Source of the DNA: CAZJLP01 sp964546955
GTDB lineage: Bacteria > Verrucomicrobiota > Verrucomicrobiia > Opitutales > Opitutaceae
Assembly (NCBI GenBank): GCA_964546955.1
Contig: CAZJLP010000004.1
Span: 62,001-126,000, forward strand
Direction: 5' to 3'
DNA: 64,000 bases
Shown: positions 27,001-36,099 of the stretch, piece after piece
How the letters are laid out: every line of letters begins with the position of its first letter
Numbering within the stretch: position 1 is the first letter of the stretch
Notes under the pieces: model-generated
The model's database searches: none
What the model saw: the letters and a program-made list of their open reading frames with translations, nothing else
What the model was told of the DNA's origin: nothing
Program-made: the position numbers and the translations under genes

Positions 27001-27897
27001 ATGGGTTTGGGTCGGCAAGTCATTTATCCTGCGAATCCATCCTCTGGCTTAACGTCTCCGCGACCCGTCTGCTTCCTTTTCGATAACGGGTCGGTGCGCG
27101 GAGCGTCAACGTTGAGTTTGCGGCACACGGCCGAGGCGCTTGCTTCGGGGTCCGGCGCGAGGGTGTTTCCGGTCTCGCTGCTGCATTCGACGAACGTCGA
27201 TGCGAGCGAACTGGGGGGGCTCCCGGCGCGCCTCTTGGAGCCGGCGCTGCAGGCTTATCTCTCGGAGAATCCCACGGCGAAGGCCGTGCTTGCCCCCTTG
27301 TTTTTCGGTCCCAGCGGTGCGTTGACGGAGTACCTGCCTCGCCGACTGGAGGAGCTGCGAGCCAAGTTTCCCCGGGCGACGGTTCATTTGGCCGAGCCCC
27401 TCGTGGTTCCGGAGAAGGGCGACACGCGGATCGCCGAGGCGCTTGCGTCCGCGGCGCGCCGAATCCTCGAACGGAAGCCACTCGATCGCTCTCACGTGGT
27501 CCTGGTCGACCACGGCAGCCCGCAACGCGCGGTGGGAGCGGTGCGCGATTGGCTGGGAGACCGCGTGCGGGAGTTGTTGGGCCACGCCATTGGGTGCCTA
27601 GGGGTGGCTTCCATGGAGCGGCGGCCTGAGCCTGAGTACGCGTTCAACGAACCCTTGCTGGCGCGACTCCTGCGCGAGCCGCCATTCAATCAGGGGGATG
27701 TCGTCATCCTGCTGCAATTTCTATCCCCCGGCCGTCACGCCGGGCCTGAAGGCGATATCGCGCAAATCTGCGCCGCCGCGCAGCGCGAACAGCCTCTGTT
27801 GCGCACGCATTTGACCGACCCCATCGCTAACGACCCCCGCGTAGTGGACGTGTTGTTACAGCGGTACGAGGAGGCGGCGGCCAAGCTGCGCGCGTGA
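27001..27897 (+). CDS. CbiX/SirB-like chelatase family protein
   Basis: 298 aa with two halves of the CbiX fold. The C-terminal half has HVVLVDHGSPQRAVGAVRDW, the usual D/G-HGS metal-site motif. The N-terminal half has FLFDNGSVRGAST in the equivalent place, without the His. The APLFFGPSGALTEYLPRRL segment is typical of sirohydrochlorin cobalto/ferrochelatases. The role would be metal insertion for sirohaem or cobalamin, but the missing His makes the exact activity uncertain. Confidence 0.72.
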   Translation: MGLGRQVIYPANPSSGLTSPRPVCFLFDNGSVRGASTLSLRHTAEALASGSGARVFPVSLLHSTNVDASELGGLPARLLEPALQAYLSENPTAKAVLAPLFFGPSGALTEYLPRRLEELRAKFPRATVHLAEPLVVPEKGDTRIAEALASAARRILERKPLDRSHVVLVDHGSPQRAVGAVRDWLGDRVRELLGHAIGCLGVASMERRPEPEYAFNEPLLARLLREPPFNQGDVVILLQFLSPGRHAGPEGDIAQICAAAQREQPLLRTHLTDPIANDPRVVDVLLQRYEEAAAKLRA

Positions 27898-27910
27898 AGC
27901 GGGTTCGAGG

Positions 27911-28092
27911 GTAGGGCAAGGCCTCGGGACTCGCCGTCGTGTGAGGGCAGCGCTGCCCGGTTGATCAGTTGCAGCGCCCGATGGCGTGAAAATAGTACAG
28001 GAGAACGGATCTGTGTCCGCGCAGACGGCTGCGAGTCAGGGCATAGTGGATCGAGGACACCCACGGCTCAGCGGAGACGCACTCGCCCTACC
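27911..28092. repeat. REP-like pair in intergenic region
   Basis: GTAGGGC near 27911 faces GACGCACTCGCCCTACC at 28076-28092. These are the same words that form the inverted repeat at 38093-38268. No gene is seen between 27898 and 28130. Confidence 0.5.
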
Positions 28093-28130
28093 TTTGCCCG
28101 TCGACGACCCTGCGTCGTGGCTGGCCAGCC

Positions 28131-28778
28131 TCAGCTCAATTTGCGCGGCTCGATCAAACCCACTTCGAGCGCGTAGCGTGTGAGGCTGGCGACGTCGTGG
28201 AGGTTGAGCTTGCGCATGAGATTGGTGCGGTGGTTGTCGACCGTCTTGACGCTGATGCCGAGCTTGGAGGCGATCTCCTTCGTGCTATGGCTCTCGGCGA
28301 CAAGCTGCAGAATCTCGCGCTCGCGATCGGTGAGAAAATCGGCCGTGCTGCTGGAGGCGGGATTCGCGACCACGTTGCGGAGCAAGGCCGCCACGGCCGG
28401 TCCGAAATAGGTGCCGCCGTTGGCGACGGTTTCCAGGCCCTTCTTGAATTCGATCAATCCTGCCGTCTTCTCGACGAAACCATGGGCGCCCGCTTCGAGC
28501 ATTTCGCGGACGAGCACGGGATTTTCATGACCGGAGAAGACGAGGACCCGGATGTTCTTCAGCTGCTTGTTGATCCGGCGAAGCAGGTCGACGCCATTGA
28601 GGCCGGGCAATTTGGCGTCCAATACGATCACGTCGGGCTTCACGTCGATGCAAAGTGTGTAAGCGCTTTGTCCGTCGCCGCTCTCGCCGACCAACTGGTA
28701 GTTGGCGTCGGTGCGCAAGATTTCGACTAGCATCTCGCGGATCGCGGTTTGGTCTTCGATAATGACGAGTCGTTTCAT
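28131..28778 (-). CDS. NarL/FixJ-type response regulator (REC-LuxR HTH)
   Basis: 215 aa. REC domain with the acidic pocket (IEDQ), phospho-acceptor D54 (VIVLDAKLPGLNG) and the switch Lys region; the C-terminal GerE HTH is LTDREREILQLVAESHSTKE then GISVKTVDNHRTNLMRKL. No sensor kinase gene is adjacent, so it is an orphan regulator. Confidence 0.93.
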   Translation of the reverse strand: MKRLVIIEDQTAIREMLVEILRTDANYQLVGESGDGQSAYTLCIDVKPDVIVLDAKLPGLNGVDLLRRINKQLKNIRVLVFSGHENPVLVREMLEAGAHGFVEKTAGLIEFKKGLETVANGGTYFGPAVAALLRNVVANPASSSTADFLTDREREILQLVAESHSTKEIASKLGISVKTVDNHRTNLMRKLNLHDVASLTRYALEVGLIEPRKLS

Positions 28779-28921
28779 AATGGATGGCTGCGACGTTTTG
28801 CTAAGGAATCTTCGGCGGAAACCCCTCCGACTTTGAACGTAAAATACGTTCAGCCCGGAAGGTTAAGGATGATTTACGCTGCTTTTACACAAGGAATTAA
28901 AGCCGCGGTGGGGACGCTCCG

Positions 28922-29434
28922 ATGATGGCAGCAGTGTTGTCTTTCATTCGTTCCGTCCCGGGCCTTGCCAAGGGCGCTGCCATCGCCGCCACCGCATTTT
29001 GCGGGGGTGGGTGCGCCACCGAGCCTGCGCAGCCCGCGGCTGCGGTGTTGGCTGCAAAACCTACCGCGCCGGTCAAGGCCACGCCGGCTGCCAATGTCAG
29101 CAAGCTGCAAGCCTGGCGCGATGCCGAGCTGATCGCCAAAATGGCGCCGGGCCGCACCGAAGTCATCGGTACCGGAGATTCCATGAAACCCGTTTATGGG
29201 GAGAACACGATCCTCGTCATCAGCAAGATCGGTTACGAGGAACTGAAGGCGGGAATGACAGTGGCTTATCTCAACACTCGCGGGAAAAACGTCGTTCACC
29301 AGCTCCTCGCGAGGGAGGCGAGAGGTTGGAGGGTGCAGGGTTACAACAACGCCGAGGAAGACGCGGAGCGCGTCACACCGTCGAACTTGATCGGAGTCGT
29401 GTATGCATCGCTTTCCTACAGCGATTCGCCGTAA
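28922..29434 (+). CDS. S24/S26 (signal peptidase I-like) domain lipoprotein
   Basis: 170 aa. The signal sequence ends in GGGCATE, a possible lipobox. The S26/S24 motif GTGDSMKPVYGENTILVI carries the nucleophile Ser. Where bacterial signal peptidases have the general-base Lys, this protein has His (GKNVVHQLLA), as in the ER/SipW type. Whether it processes proteins or is an inactive relative cannot be told. It is divergent from the response regulator. Confidence 0.7.
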   Translation: MMAAVLSFIRSVPGLAKGAAIAATAFCGGGCATEPAQPAAAVLAAKPTAPVKATPAANVSKLQAWRDAELIAKMAPGRTEVIGTGDSMKPVYGENTILVISKIGYEELKAGMTVAYLNTRGKNVVHQLLAREARGWRVQGYNNAEEDAERVTPSNLIGVVYASLSYSDSP

Positions 29435-29560
29435 GCGGCCGAAATGATTTGGTCGCGACGTATTCAATGTTTCCCCTCGTGCGTTCAGAGCCCCCCGACC
29501 CTGCACCCGTTTTCCCGCCACCGCAATACTTATCTTGTTCAGGCTCAGGCAGTTCACGCT

Positions 29561-29635
29561 TGGTGGGTTGGCCGGGATTCGAACCCGGAACCAACGACTT
29601 AAAAGGACGCTGCTCTACCATTGAGCTACCAACCC
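29561..29635 (-). tRNA. tRNA-Lys (anticodon UUU)
   Basis: On the minus strand: acceptor GGGTTGG/CCAACCC, D-arm AGCTCAATGGTAGAGC, anticodon loop CTTTTAA, T-arm CCGGGTTCGAATCCCGG, discriminator A and encoded CCA. The anticodon stem has one T-T mismatch; the rest of the cloverleaf is good. Confidence 0.93.
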
Positions 29636-29862
29636 CCTAAGCGGGAAAGGGCAAGGAATAGGTTTTCGCTATCTCTATTTGCAAGAATTTTTTCGAACGT
29701 TCGGCCATTTCGCGCGTTGTTTAATCTGGCCGGCATATCGGGTTCTTTGAGGATAGCGAGCAACCGAGTTTTACCGCTTGTTAAGTCTCTGCCCTGCTTT
29801 GCCAAGCCGTCAAAATAGTGGGAACAATCGAAAAATATATCCATCAGACTTCCGTTGAACGT

Positions 29863-30465
29863 ATGTCAACGAAAGCTCAGGAAGTGGCCTTTGACCGCAT
29901 CCTAGTCGATCGCTTTAAAAGCGGTGACCAGGCGGCGTTTGACGAAATGGTAAAACGCTACTGGGACCGCATTTATGCGATGGTCCATCAACTTTTGCGC
30001 AATCCGCAAGACGCCGAGGAGGTGACACAAGATGCGTTCATCCGGGCACATCGGGGATTGGTGAATTTTCGCGGGGAGTCGGCGTTTTCGACCTGGTTAT
30101 ACCAGATTGCGACCAATCTCGCCCGCAATCGGTACTGGTATTGGTGGCGCCGCAAGCGGGACAAGACGGTTTCCTTCGACCAACCGGTCAGTGATAGCAA
30201 CGAGACGCCGTTGTCTGAGGTTTTCGCCGCGGAACTGGAGACTCCCGAGGACGCAACCGTCACGCAGGAGTTTGTTGACCGGATCGCCGCCGGCATGGAG
30301 AAATTGAGCGCGAAGCATCGCGAAATTCTCATCCTCCGAAACGTGAAGAACCTTTCTTACGAAGAGATCGCGGACATTCTCCATATCTCGGTGGGCACGG
30401 TCAAAAGCCGCATCGCGCGCGCGAGAGAGAGCCTCCGCGGCAGAATGGGAGATGATTTTAAATGA
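29863..30465 (+). CDS. ECF-type RNA polymerase sigma factor
   Basis: 200 aa. Region 2 (DEMVKRYWDRIYAMVHQLLR, DAEEVTQDAFIRAHRGL, FSTWLYQIATNLARNRYW) and region 4 (LSAKHREILILRNVKNLSYE, EIADILHISVGTVKSRIARA) match RpoE-like sigma factors. It overlaps the next gene by 4 nt (ATGA), the usual sigma/anti-sigma coupling. The start at 29863 is preferred over 29818 because region 2 begins soon after. Confidence 0.93.
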   Translation: MSTKAQEVAFDRILVDRFKSGDQAAFDEMVKRYWDRIYAMVHQLLRNPQDAEEVTQDAFIRAHRGLVNFRGESAFSTWLYQIATNLARNRYWYWWRRKRDKTVSFDQPVSDSNETPLSEVFAAELETPEDATVTQEFVDRIAAGMEKLSAKHREILILRNVKNLSYEEIADILHISVGTVKSRIARARESLRGRMGDDFK

Positions 30466-31193
30466 AAGAGAGTCGTTTTATTGAGCTCCTCAACCTGTAC
30501 GTCGACCATCAGTTGACGCCTGAGGAGGCGTCGGAACTGGAGAGGGAGATTCAGCGCAATCCGCAGCATCGCCACACGTATCAGCAGTACTGCCGCATGC
30601 AGAAGGCATGCACCCAGCTCTTCGAGAAGGAGCGGGTGGGAGCGCCGGCTTCGTCGCGTTTGGCCAAGGCGATGGCGGACGCGGATCGAAAGGTTGTCGG
30701 CGCCCCTGAGCCGGATCGCTCGTTCTGGTTTCGCGGCGTCATGGGCACGGGTCTTGCCGCAGCCGCTGCATTCGCCGTCGTGTTGGTCGTCAAAACCAAT
30801 CCCGGCTCGCCCGGAAACGCGATTTCCCCGGCTTCGACCGTCGTAGCTTCCCAGGATATTCCTGCGGCAAACAAAGCAACGATCCCGACGGTCGTGGCAG
30901 TCACTGCAAAGCAGAGCCCGGAGCGCGCAGCCTTGCCAGCGCTCTTGCCGATGCACAAGCAGTCATCGGAACACGTGGCGCAGGCTCTGCGTCTGCAGTC
31001 TCCGGCAGAATTCCAGGTTCCCGAGTGGTGGCAGTCGGTGGAACTCCGCCCCATTCGCCCGATCGGCAACGAGCAGTTTGCTTTCGAGCCGCGCACGCAG
31101 CCGGCCGGGTCGCGCCCGCTGCAGACTTCGCCCGCCTACGTTGTTCCCGCGCAGCCTGACGATGCGATCATCGGCTGGCAGTTGCGGCGGTAA
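30462..31193 (+). CDS. Putative anti-sigma factor, single membrane span
   Basis: 243 aa. The N-terminus resembles a zinc-finger anti-sigma domain (LLNLYVDHQLTPEEASELER, then HRHTYQQYCRMQKAC) but the Cys spacing is C-x5-C, not CxxC. One membrane helix at about 88-108 (GVMGTGLAAAAAFAVVLVV) leads to a 135-aa periplasmic Pro/Ala-rich tail. Gene order and overlap with the ECF sigma support the role. Confidence 0.75.
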   Translation: MKESRFIELLNLYVDHQLTPEEASELEREIQRNPQHRHTYQQYCRMQKACTQLFEKERVGAPASSRLAKAMADADRKVVGAPEPDRSFWFRGVMGTGLAAAAAFAVVLVVKTNPGSPGNAISPASTVVASQDIPAANKATIPTVVAVTAKQSPERAALPALLPMHKQSSEHVAQALRLQSPAEFQVPEWWQSVELRPIRPIGNEQFAFEPRTQPAGSRPLQTSPAYVVPAQPDDAIIGWQLRR

Positions 31194-31295
31194 GACGGAG
31201 CAACGTGGATCCCGCACGCGCGGGATTGGTTCGGCTGCGTCGTCGCGGCCCGACCGATCTCTCACAGCTCGCCGGGACGGCGCGCCCTAAAGACC

Positions 31296-31907
31296 TCAAG
31301 CCAGCGCTTTCTTGATTAGCTGCTCCGTGGTGGCAGTTGGTCCGAGGGCGAGCGCCGCTTTGCGGATCGCTTCATCGGCGGTCTCGGTTTTGTAGCCGAG
31401 CGCCATGAGGGCGAGGACCGCGTCTCGCAGGCGCGATTCCTCCTTGCGCTCCGCCGTGCCCTCCACGGTGCCGGCCGCGATCACGCTTTCCACCGAGCCT
31501 CCCGCGCCGAGCTTCGCACGCAGTTCGATCACGAGACGCTCGGCGGTTTTCTTGCCGATGCCGGGGCATTTGGAAAGCGTCGCGACGTCCCCGTCGCGAA
31601 TTGCCGCGGTGAGGGAAGCGAGCGATAACTTGCTCATGATCGTGAGCGCGCTTTTGGGACCGATGCCCGTCACGTGCTCGATCATCATGCGGAAGAAATC
31701 GCGATCTTGGGCGGCCGCGAAACCGTACAGCGTTTGGGCGTCTTCGCGATAAATGACGAGAGTATGTAATTTCACGGTCGAACCCAGGGGCGGCAATTTC
31801 TCCGCGGTCGTGACCGGAATGTGCACCTCGTAGCCGAAGCCGTTCAGCTCAACGATCGCCTGCAACGGCGTAGCCGCCGCGAGGGTTCCTTGGATCGAGG
31901 TAATCAT
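31296..31907 (-). CDS. ruvA: Holliday junction branch-migration protein RuvA
   Basis: 203 aa. The OB-fold N-terminus (MITSIQGTLAAATPLQAIVE, GFGYEVHIPV), tandem HhH region (HVTGIGPKSALTIMSKL, CPGIGKKTAERLVIELRAKL) and C-terminal domain III (DAVLALMALGYKTETADEAI) are all present. Start at 31907. ruvB and ruvC are not adjacent. Confidence 0.96.
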   Translation of the reverse strand: MITSIQGTLAAATPLQAIVELNGFGYEVHIPVTTAEKLPPLGSTVKLHTLVIYREDAQTLYGFAAAQDRDFFRMMIEHVTGIGPKSALTIMSKLSLASLTAAIRDGDVATLSKCPGIGKKTAERLVIELRAKLGAGGSVESVIAAGTVEGTAERKEESRLRDAVLALMALGYKTETADEAIRKAALALGPTATTEQLIKKALA

Positions 31908-31916
31908 GAGAGAAGT

Positions 31917-32185
31917 AGCGGGTAGCGAGTAGCGGGTAGCGAGTAGAAAAAGCGTAGAATTAAGCGAGTGAAAAGGCAGGGAAGGTCCTCTCAAATCAAT
32001 CGTTCTCGTTCTCTTACTCCTACTCGTTCTCGTCCCGAACAACGCGGTCTAGCGTGTGATCGTGTTTCCCACGTTGGCCCCGTACTGTGAGGACGAGAAC
32101 GGGTAGGAGTAAGAGAACGATTACCGGTCCGCGCCTGCAGCCTCCGTATGCTCGCTACTCGCTACCCATTACTCGCTACTTCCGC
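31917..32185. repeat. Nested inverted repeats between ruvA and dapB
   Basis: Outer arms: tandem (GCGGGTAGCGAGTA)n near 31917-31947 and its complement near 32151-32178. Inner arms: CGTTCTC family, 31998-32035 against 32091-32122. The loop holds a short unrelated segment. This is the most elaborate member of the family and fills the whole 281-bp gap. Confidence 0.7.
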
Positions 32186-32188
32186 CGG

Positions 32189-32920
32189 CTATTTCAGCCC
32201 CAAAACATCCTGCATATCGTACACGCCGGGCTTCTGAGCCACGGCCCATTGAGCGGCGCGCAGCGCTCCTCGGGCGAAGATGCCGCGATCGGACGCTTTG
32301 TGCGTCAGTTCCACGCGTTCGCCGAGCGCGGAGTAGATGACCGTATGATCGCCGACCACATCGCCGCCGCGCAAGGCGTGCATGCCGACTTCCGTCGGCT
32401 TGCGTTCGCCGGTGATGCCCTCGCGGCCGTGCCTGACATCGGAGGCGGCGAGTTTCCGCTCCTTCAGAATGATTTCGAGCAGGCGCGCAGCCGTGCCGCT
32501 CGGGGCGTCCTTTTTGAACCGATGGTGCATCTCGATCACCTCGGTATCGTAGTCCGTTCCGAGAATCTGCGTGGCGCGCTGCGTGAGCGCGAAAAGAAGG
32601 TTCACTCCGACGGAATAGTTTCCGGACCACACGATCGGTATCGTCGCGGCCTGCGCGAACAGATGCTTTTTCTCCTCGGCCCCGTGACCGGTGGTCCCGA
32701 CCACCAGCGCTTTCTTATGCTCCACGGCGAAGCGTACGATTTCCCCCGTGATCTTGTGAGAACTGAAATCAACCACCGCGTCGGACGCCTTGATTCCGGC
32801 CGACAGGTCATCGCCCACGTCGAGCGGCGCGACGATGAGTAATCCGAGCTCTTTGGCGGCGGACGAGATAGCCTGGCCCATCCGGCCCTTGGCCCCGACG
32901 AGTGCGATGCGAAGCGACAT
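32189..32920 (-). CDS. dapB: 4-Hydroxy-tetrahydrodipicolinate reductase
   Basis: 243 aa, lysine/diaminopimelate pathway. Rossmann motif (RIALVGAKGRMGQAI), GTTGHG loop and the catalytic/substrate segment EMHHRFKKDAPSGTAARLLE are clear, with the C-terminal GDHTVIYSALGERVELTHKA. It lies 10 nt downstream of dapA in the same operon. Confidence 0.97.
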   Translation of the reverse strand: MSLRIALVGAKGRMGQAISSAAKELGLLIVAPLDVGDDLSAGIKASDAVVDFSSHKITGEIVRFAVEHKKALVVGTTGHGAEEKKHLFAQAATIPIVWSGNYSVGVNLLFALTQRATQILGTDYDTEVIEMHHRFKKDAPSGTAARLLEIILKERKLAASDVRHGREGITGERKPTEVGMHALRGGDVVGDHTVIYSALGERVELTHKASDRGIFARGALRAAQWAVAQKPGVYDMQDVLGLK

Positions 32921-32930
32921 AGAGAGAGGA

Positions 32931-33818
32931 TTATTTTCCGACCGACTCGATCACGGCCAGCAGCATTTTCTCGTTGGCCGGCGTCATTTCGCACAACGGC
33001 GCGCGAACCTCGGCGGAAGAAATCCGCCCGGCACGCGCGAGCGCGGTCTTAACAGGCACCGGGTTGGGCTCGATGAAGAGCGTTTTGAAAAGGGGATACA
33101 TCTTGCGATGGATCTTCGCCGCTTTCGCGAATTCGTCCGCCAGCGCCAATTCGACGATTTGCACCACTTCTTTCGGCACAAAATTCGAAGCGACGCTGAT
33201 CACCCCTTCGGCTCCGACCGCCATGAAAGGCACGGTGAGGCTGTCATCGCCGCTCAAAACCGTGAGATCCTTGCCCAAGGCTTGCTTGAGTTGATCCACG
33301 CGATCCACCGAGCCGCCCGCTTCCTTGATGTACCGTACGTGCGGATACTTCGCACGAAGGCGTTCCACCACCGGGACGCCGATCTCGATCCCGCAGCGTC
33401 CCGGGATCGAGTAAAGGATGATGGGCCGGTCGGTCGTTTCCGCGATCGTGCAGAAGTGACGGAATACACCCTCGGGGCTGGGTTTGTTGTAGTAGGGCGC
33501 TACCACGAGCATGGCGTCGGCGCCGGCCTCGTGCGACAAACGGGTCAGCTGAACCGCTTCCTGGGTGGAATTTGACCCGGTTCCGGCGATCACCGGCACG
33601 CGTCCACGGGTCGTTTCGATCACCGAACGAATCACGTCCATGTGCTCTTCGTGCGAAAGGGTGGGCGATTCGCCCGTCGTACCCACCGGGACGAGACCAT
33701 GGATACCGCATTTGATTTGAAACTCCGTAAGCTTCTTGAGGTCGTCGAAAGCGACGGCCTCGTTCTTGAACGGGGTCACAAGAGCGGTAATGGCACCGGT
33801 TAACGGACGTAGTTTCAT
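32931..33818 (-). CDS. dapA: 4-Hydroxy-tetrahydrodipicolinate synthase
   Basis: 295 aa TIM barrel. Motifs: GAITALVTPF, GTTGESPTL, VVAPYYNKPSPEG, ILYSIPGR and the Schiff-base Lys in RYIKEAGG. Condenses pyruvate with aspartate semialdehyde. The start at 33818 (MKLRPLTGAITALVTPF) is preferred over the longer frame. First gene of dapA-dapB. Confidence 0.97.
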   Translation of the reverse strand: MKLRPLTGAITALVTPFKNEAVAFDDLKKLTEFQIKCGIHGLVPVGTTGESPTLSHEEHMDVIRSVIETTRGRVPVIAGTGSNSTQEAVQLTRLSHEAGADAMLVVAPYYNKPSPEGVFRHFCTIAETTDRPIILYSIPGRCGIEIGVPVVERLRAKYPHVRYIKEAGGSVDRVDQLKQALGKDLTVLSGDDSLTVPFMAVGAEGVISVASNFVPKEVVQIVELALADEFAKAAKIHRKMYPLFKTLFIEPNPVPVKTALARAGRISSAEVRAPLCEMTPANEKMLLAVIESVGK

Positions 33819-33896
33819 GGCTGGTTTACAGGAAGATACCTTGCGGAGCAAAGCAGTCCTATTTACCAACTTCGCAACGCTTTTTTTAACCTCCCG

Positions 33897-34985
33897 ATGT
33901 CACTCCATACCGAAATATTCAACGAATTGCTCAAACTCGCGGTCGAGAGCGGCGCGAGTGACGTCGTGGTGAAGTCCAATAAACCCGGATACGTCCGGCT
34001 CTCCGGACGTTTGAAACCGGTTGATATGGACCCGATTGCGGGTTCCGAGGCCCAGGCGTTCGTCGACGACCATGTGCCGCGCGTCTTCAAACAGGTGTGG
34101 GAAAATGACGGGCAGATCGACTTCGCCTACACCGCGGAAAACATCGGCCGTTTTCGCGTAAACGCTTTTCATCAAAGAGGTACTGTTAGTGTGGTGTTTC
34201 GTCACATCAAAAGCCGGATTCCCTCGTTTGAGGAATTGAACCTCCAGCCGGATCCACTGCTGCACCTCATGAGCGGCAAGGACGGCATTGTGCTGGTCTG
34301 CGGCGCGACGGGTTCGGGCAAGAGTTCGTCGATGGCGGCGATGCTGAACTGGGTGAACCACAACTTCGACAAGCACATTGTCACGATCGAGGATCCGATC
34401 GAATTCACCTTCCAAGACGACAAATCGGTTTTCAATCAGCGCGAGATCGGTCTCGACGTTCCTACCTTCGCCTTGGCGATTCGCTCGGTGCTGCGGCAAA
34501 ACCCCGACATCATTTTGATCGGTGAAATGCGCGATCGCGAAACGTTCGAGACTGCCATCTCGGCCGCCGAAACGGGTCACTTGGTCATGTCGACCATGCA
34601 CGCCGCGACGGTGGCGCAATCGTTGACCCGACTCTTCGAATTTTTCCCGCCTGAGCAGCAGATCCAGGCTCGCCGCCAGATTGCAGGCTCCATTCGCGGA
34701 ATTATCTGCCAGAAGTTGATTCCTGCCCTCGAGGGTGGCGGGCGTTTGCCGGCCAACGAGATCCTGCACGCGGACGCGACCATTAAAACGCTGATTCTCG
34801 AAGGACAGTTTGAGAAAATTCAGACTCTGCTCGAGAGTACCGGCGATCAGCACACCTTCGCGTTCAATCGCGATCTCTACCGCCTCATCAAAGCCGGCAA
34901 AATCAGCAAGGCCGATGGCCTCCGTTATTCGCCCAACCCCCAGGCCCTGGAGATGAATCTCAAGGGCATTTTCATCAAGACCTAG
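33897..34985 (+). CDS. PilT/PilU-type twitching motility ATPase
   Basis: 362 aa retraction-type secretion ATPase. Walker A GATGSGKSSSMAAM, Asp box IVTIEDPIEF, Walker B IILIGEMRDRETFETAISAA and His box HLVMSTMHAATVAQSLTRLF are intact. It would power pilus retraction at the inner membrane. No other type IV pilus gene is near. The C-terminus resembles PilU more than PilT, but I would not separate them on this alone. Confidence 0.92.
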   Translation: MSLHTEIFNELLKLAVESGASDVVVKSNKPGYVRLSGRLKPVDMDPIAGSEAQAFVDDHVPRVFKQVWENDGQIDFAYTAENIGRFRVNAFHQRGTVSVVFRHIKSRIPSFEELNLQPDPLLHLMSGKDGIVLVCGATGSGKSSSMAAMLNWVNHNFDKHIVTIEDPIEFTFQDDKSVFNQREIGLDVPTFALAIRSVLRQNPDIILIGEMRDRETFETAISAAETGHLVMSTMHAATVAQSLTRLFEFFPPEQQIQARRQIAGSIRGIICQKLIPALEGGGRLPANEILHADATIKTLILEGQFEKIQTLLESTGDQHTFAFNRDLYRLIKAGKISKADGLRYSPNPQALEMNLKGIFIKT

Positions 34986-35022
34986 TCTTCGCCAGCCCGG
35001 CGCAGACTGTTCGCGCGCACGC

Positions 35023-35880
35023 ATGCGTTTTCGGTTCACACCTCTCTTGGCCGCGTTGTTGCTGGCTGCGTTTTCAGCGGCGCACGCGCAGAGTTCGGCG
35101 ACGGGCGCTCAGAACCAAGGCCCGAGTGTCGAGGAAGCGAAACGGGATTTGCAATCGCTCGGCGCCACGGAAAAACAACGTGTAGACCTGGAAAAGAAGC
35201 CTTCCTCCGCACAGCCCGCCGGAGCGCCTTTCTATTTGGGTGAAAGCCCCCTGCCTTCGGTCGAACAATCGAATCAGACGAAGACTTGGCTCGTCGACGC
35301 GGCGCAACCCACGAGCCGGGAAACGCGCGAGCCGAAAGGCAAAGGCGGTTCGGAGAAGACGGCGCAAACGGACGGTCCAAATCAGGGCCCCGGGAGCGCC
35401 GCGGCTCCGGCCAACCCGCTTTTTCAGTTTCTGCCTCAATGGCTTTCGACGCAGGACTTACAGGTCTTGCGCGGTGCAGGGGACACCCCCGCGCGCGGCA
35501 CTGTCCAGGACGGACAAACGTTCGAACGCAACCGGACGGCCGAGTTGAAGCAGTTAGGCCCTGAACCGTTGATGCCGCAGCTCAACTCCGCGCGGTCGCC
35601 CTTGCAGGACCACAAAAATCCTTATCTCGATCTTCCTAGTTCCTCCGTATTGAACAATCCACTACCCGAGCAGCAGCGCCCCGCGTTGGCTGCCATGCCT
35701 GTCTTCGGGGAGATCCCGAGCGTTCCGCCCGGTCTGGGTAGTCCGCAGCCAGCGGACAAGCTGACAAAACCGAATACGCCTCAATCGGCCGAAAGCGCCA
35801 TCCGACGCACCGAGGCTCCGCCGCCCACTGCGCCGATCGTGGACGACCGAAAATATTTCCCGCAACTGCGGCGGTTTTAG
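35023..35880 (+). CDS. Secreted low-complexity protein, unknown
   Basis: 285 aa with a clear signal peptide (FTPLLAALLLAAFSAAHAQ). The rest is rich in Pro, Gln, Asn and Ser with few hydrophobic stretches and no recognised domain; FQFLPQWLSTQDLQVLRG at about 125-145 is the most ordered-looking part. It follows the PilT-like gene by 37 nt. No function is proposed. Confidence 0.65.
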   Translation: MRFRFTPLLAALLLAAFSAAHAQSSATGAQNQGPSVEEAKRDLQSLGATEKQRVDLEKKPSSAQPAGAPFYLGESPLPSVEQSNQTKTWLVDAAQPTSRETREPKGKGGSEKTAQTDGPNQGPGSAAAPANPLFQFLPQWLSTQDLQVLRGAGDTPARGTVQDGQTFERNRTAELKQLGPEPLMPQLNSARSPLQDHKNPYLDLPSSSVLNNPLPEQQRPALAAMPVFGEIPSVPPGLGSPQPADKLTKPNTPQSAESAIRRTEAPPPTAPIVDDRKYFPQLRRF

Positions 35881-35892
35881 GGAGCAGCTCGG

Positions 35893-36023
35893 TTAACCGC
35901 GAAGGGACGCGAATAACCACAGGACTAAGAGAGTAGGAAGGTGGGGGCGTCGGCTCTGGCTATCGCGTCCCGTCCTCCGGATCGGGAAGCATTCGCGTCA
36001 ATTCGGCGTCCCTTCGCGGTTAA
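35893..36023. repeat. Inverted repeat, 18-bp perfect arms
   Basis: The arms at 35893-35910 and 36006-36023 (TTAACCGCGAAGGGACGC and complement) flank about 95 bp. Similar words (TTCGCGGTTAA, ATTCGCGTC) recur at 26310-26345. Confidence 0.8.
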
Positions 36024-36099
36024 ACACACCTCCGGAACGAAACGCAGGCGCTTTCCATTTAACGGAGGTCGATCTTAATTTTGCGGTCCCGAATCCGGC

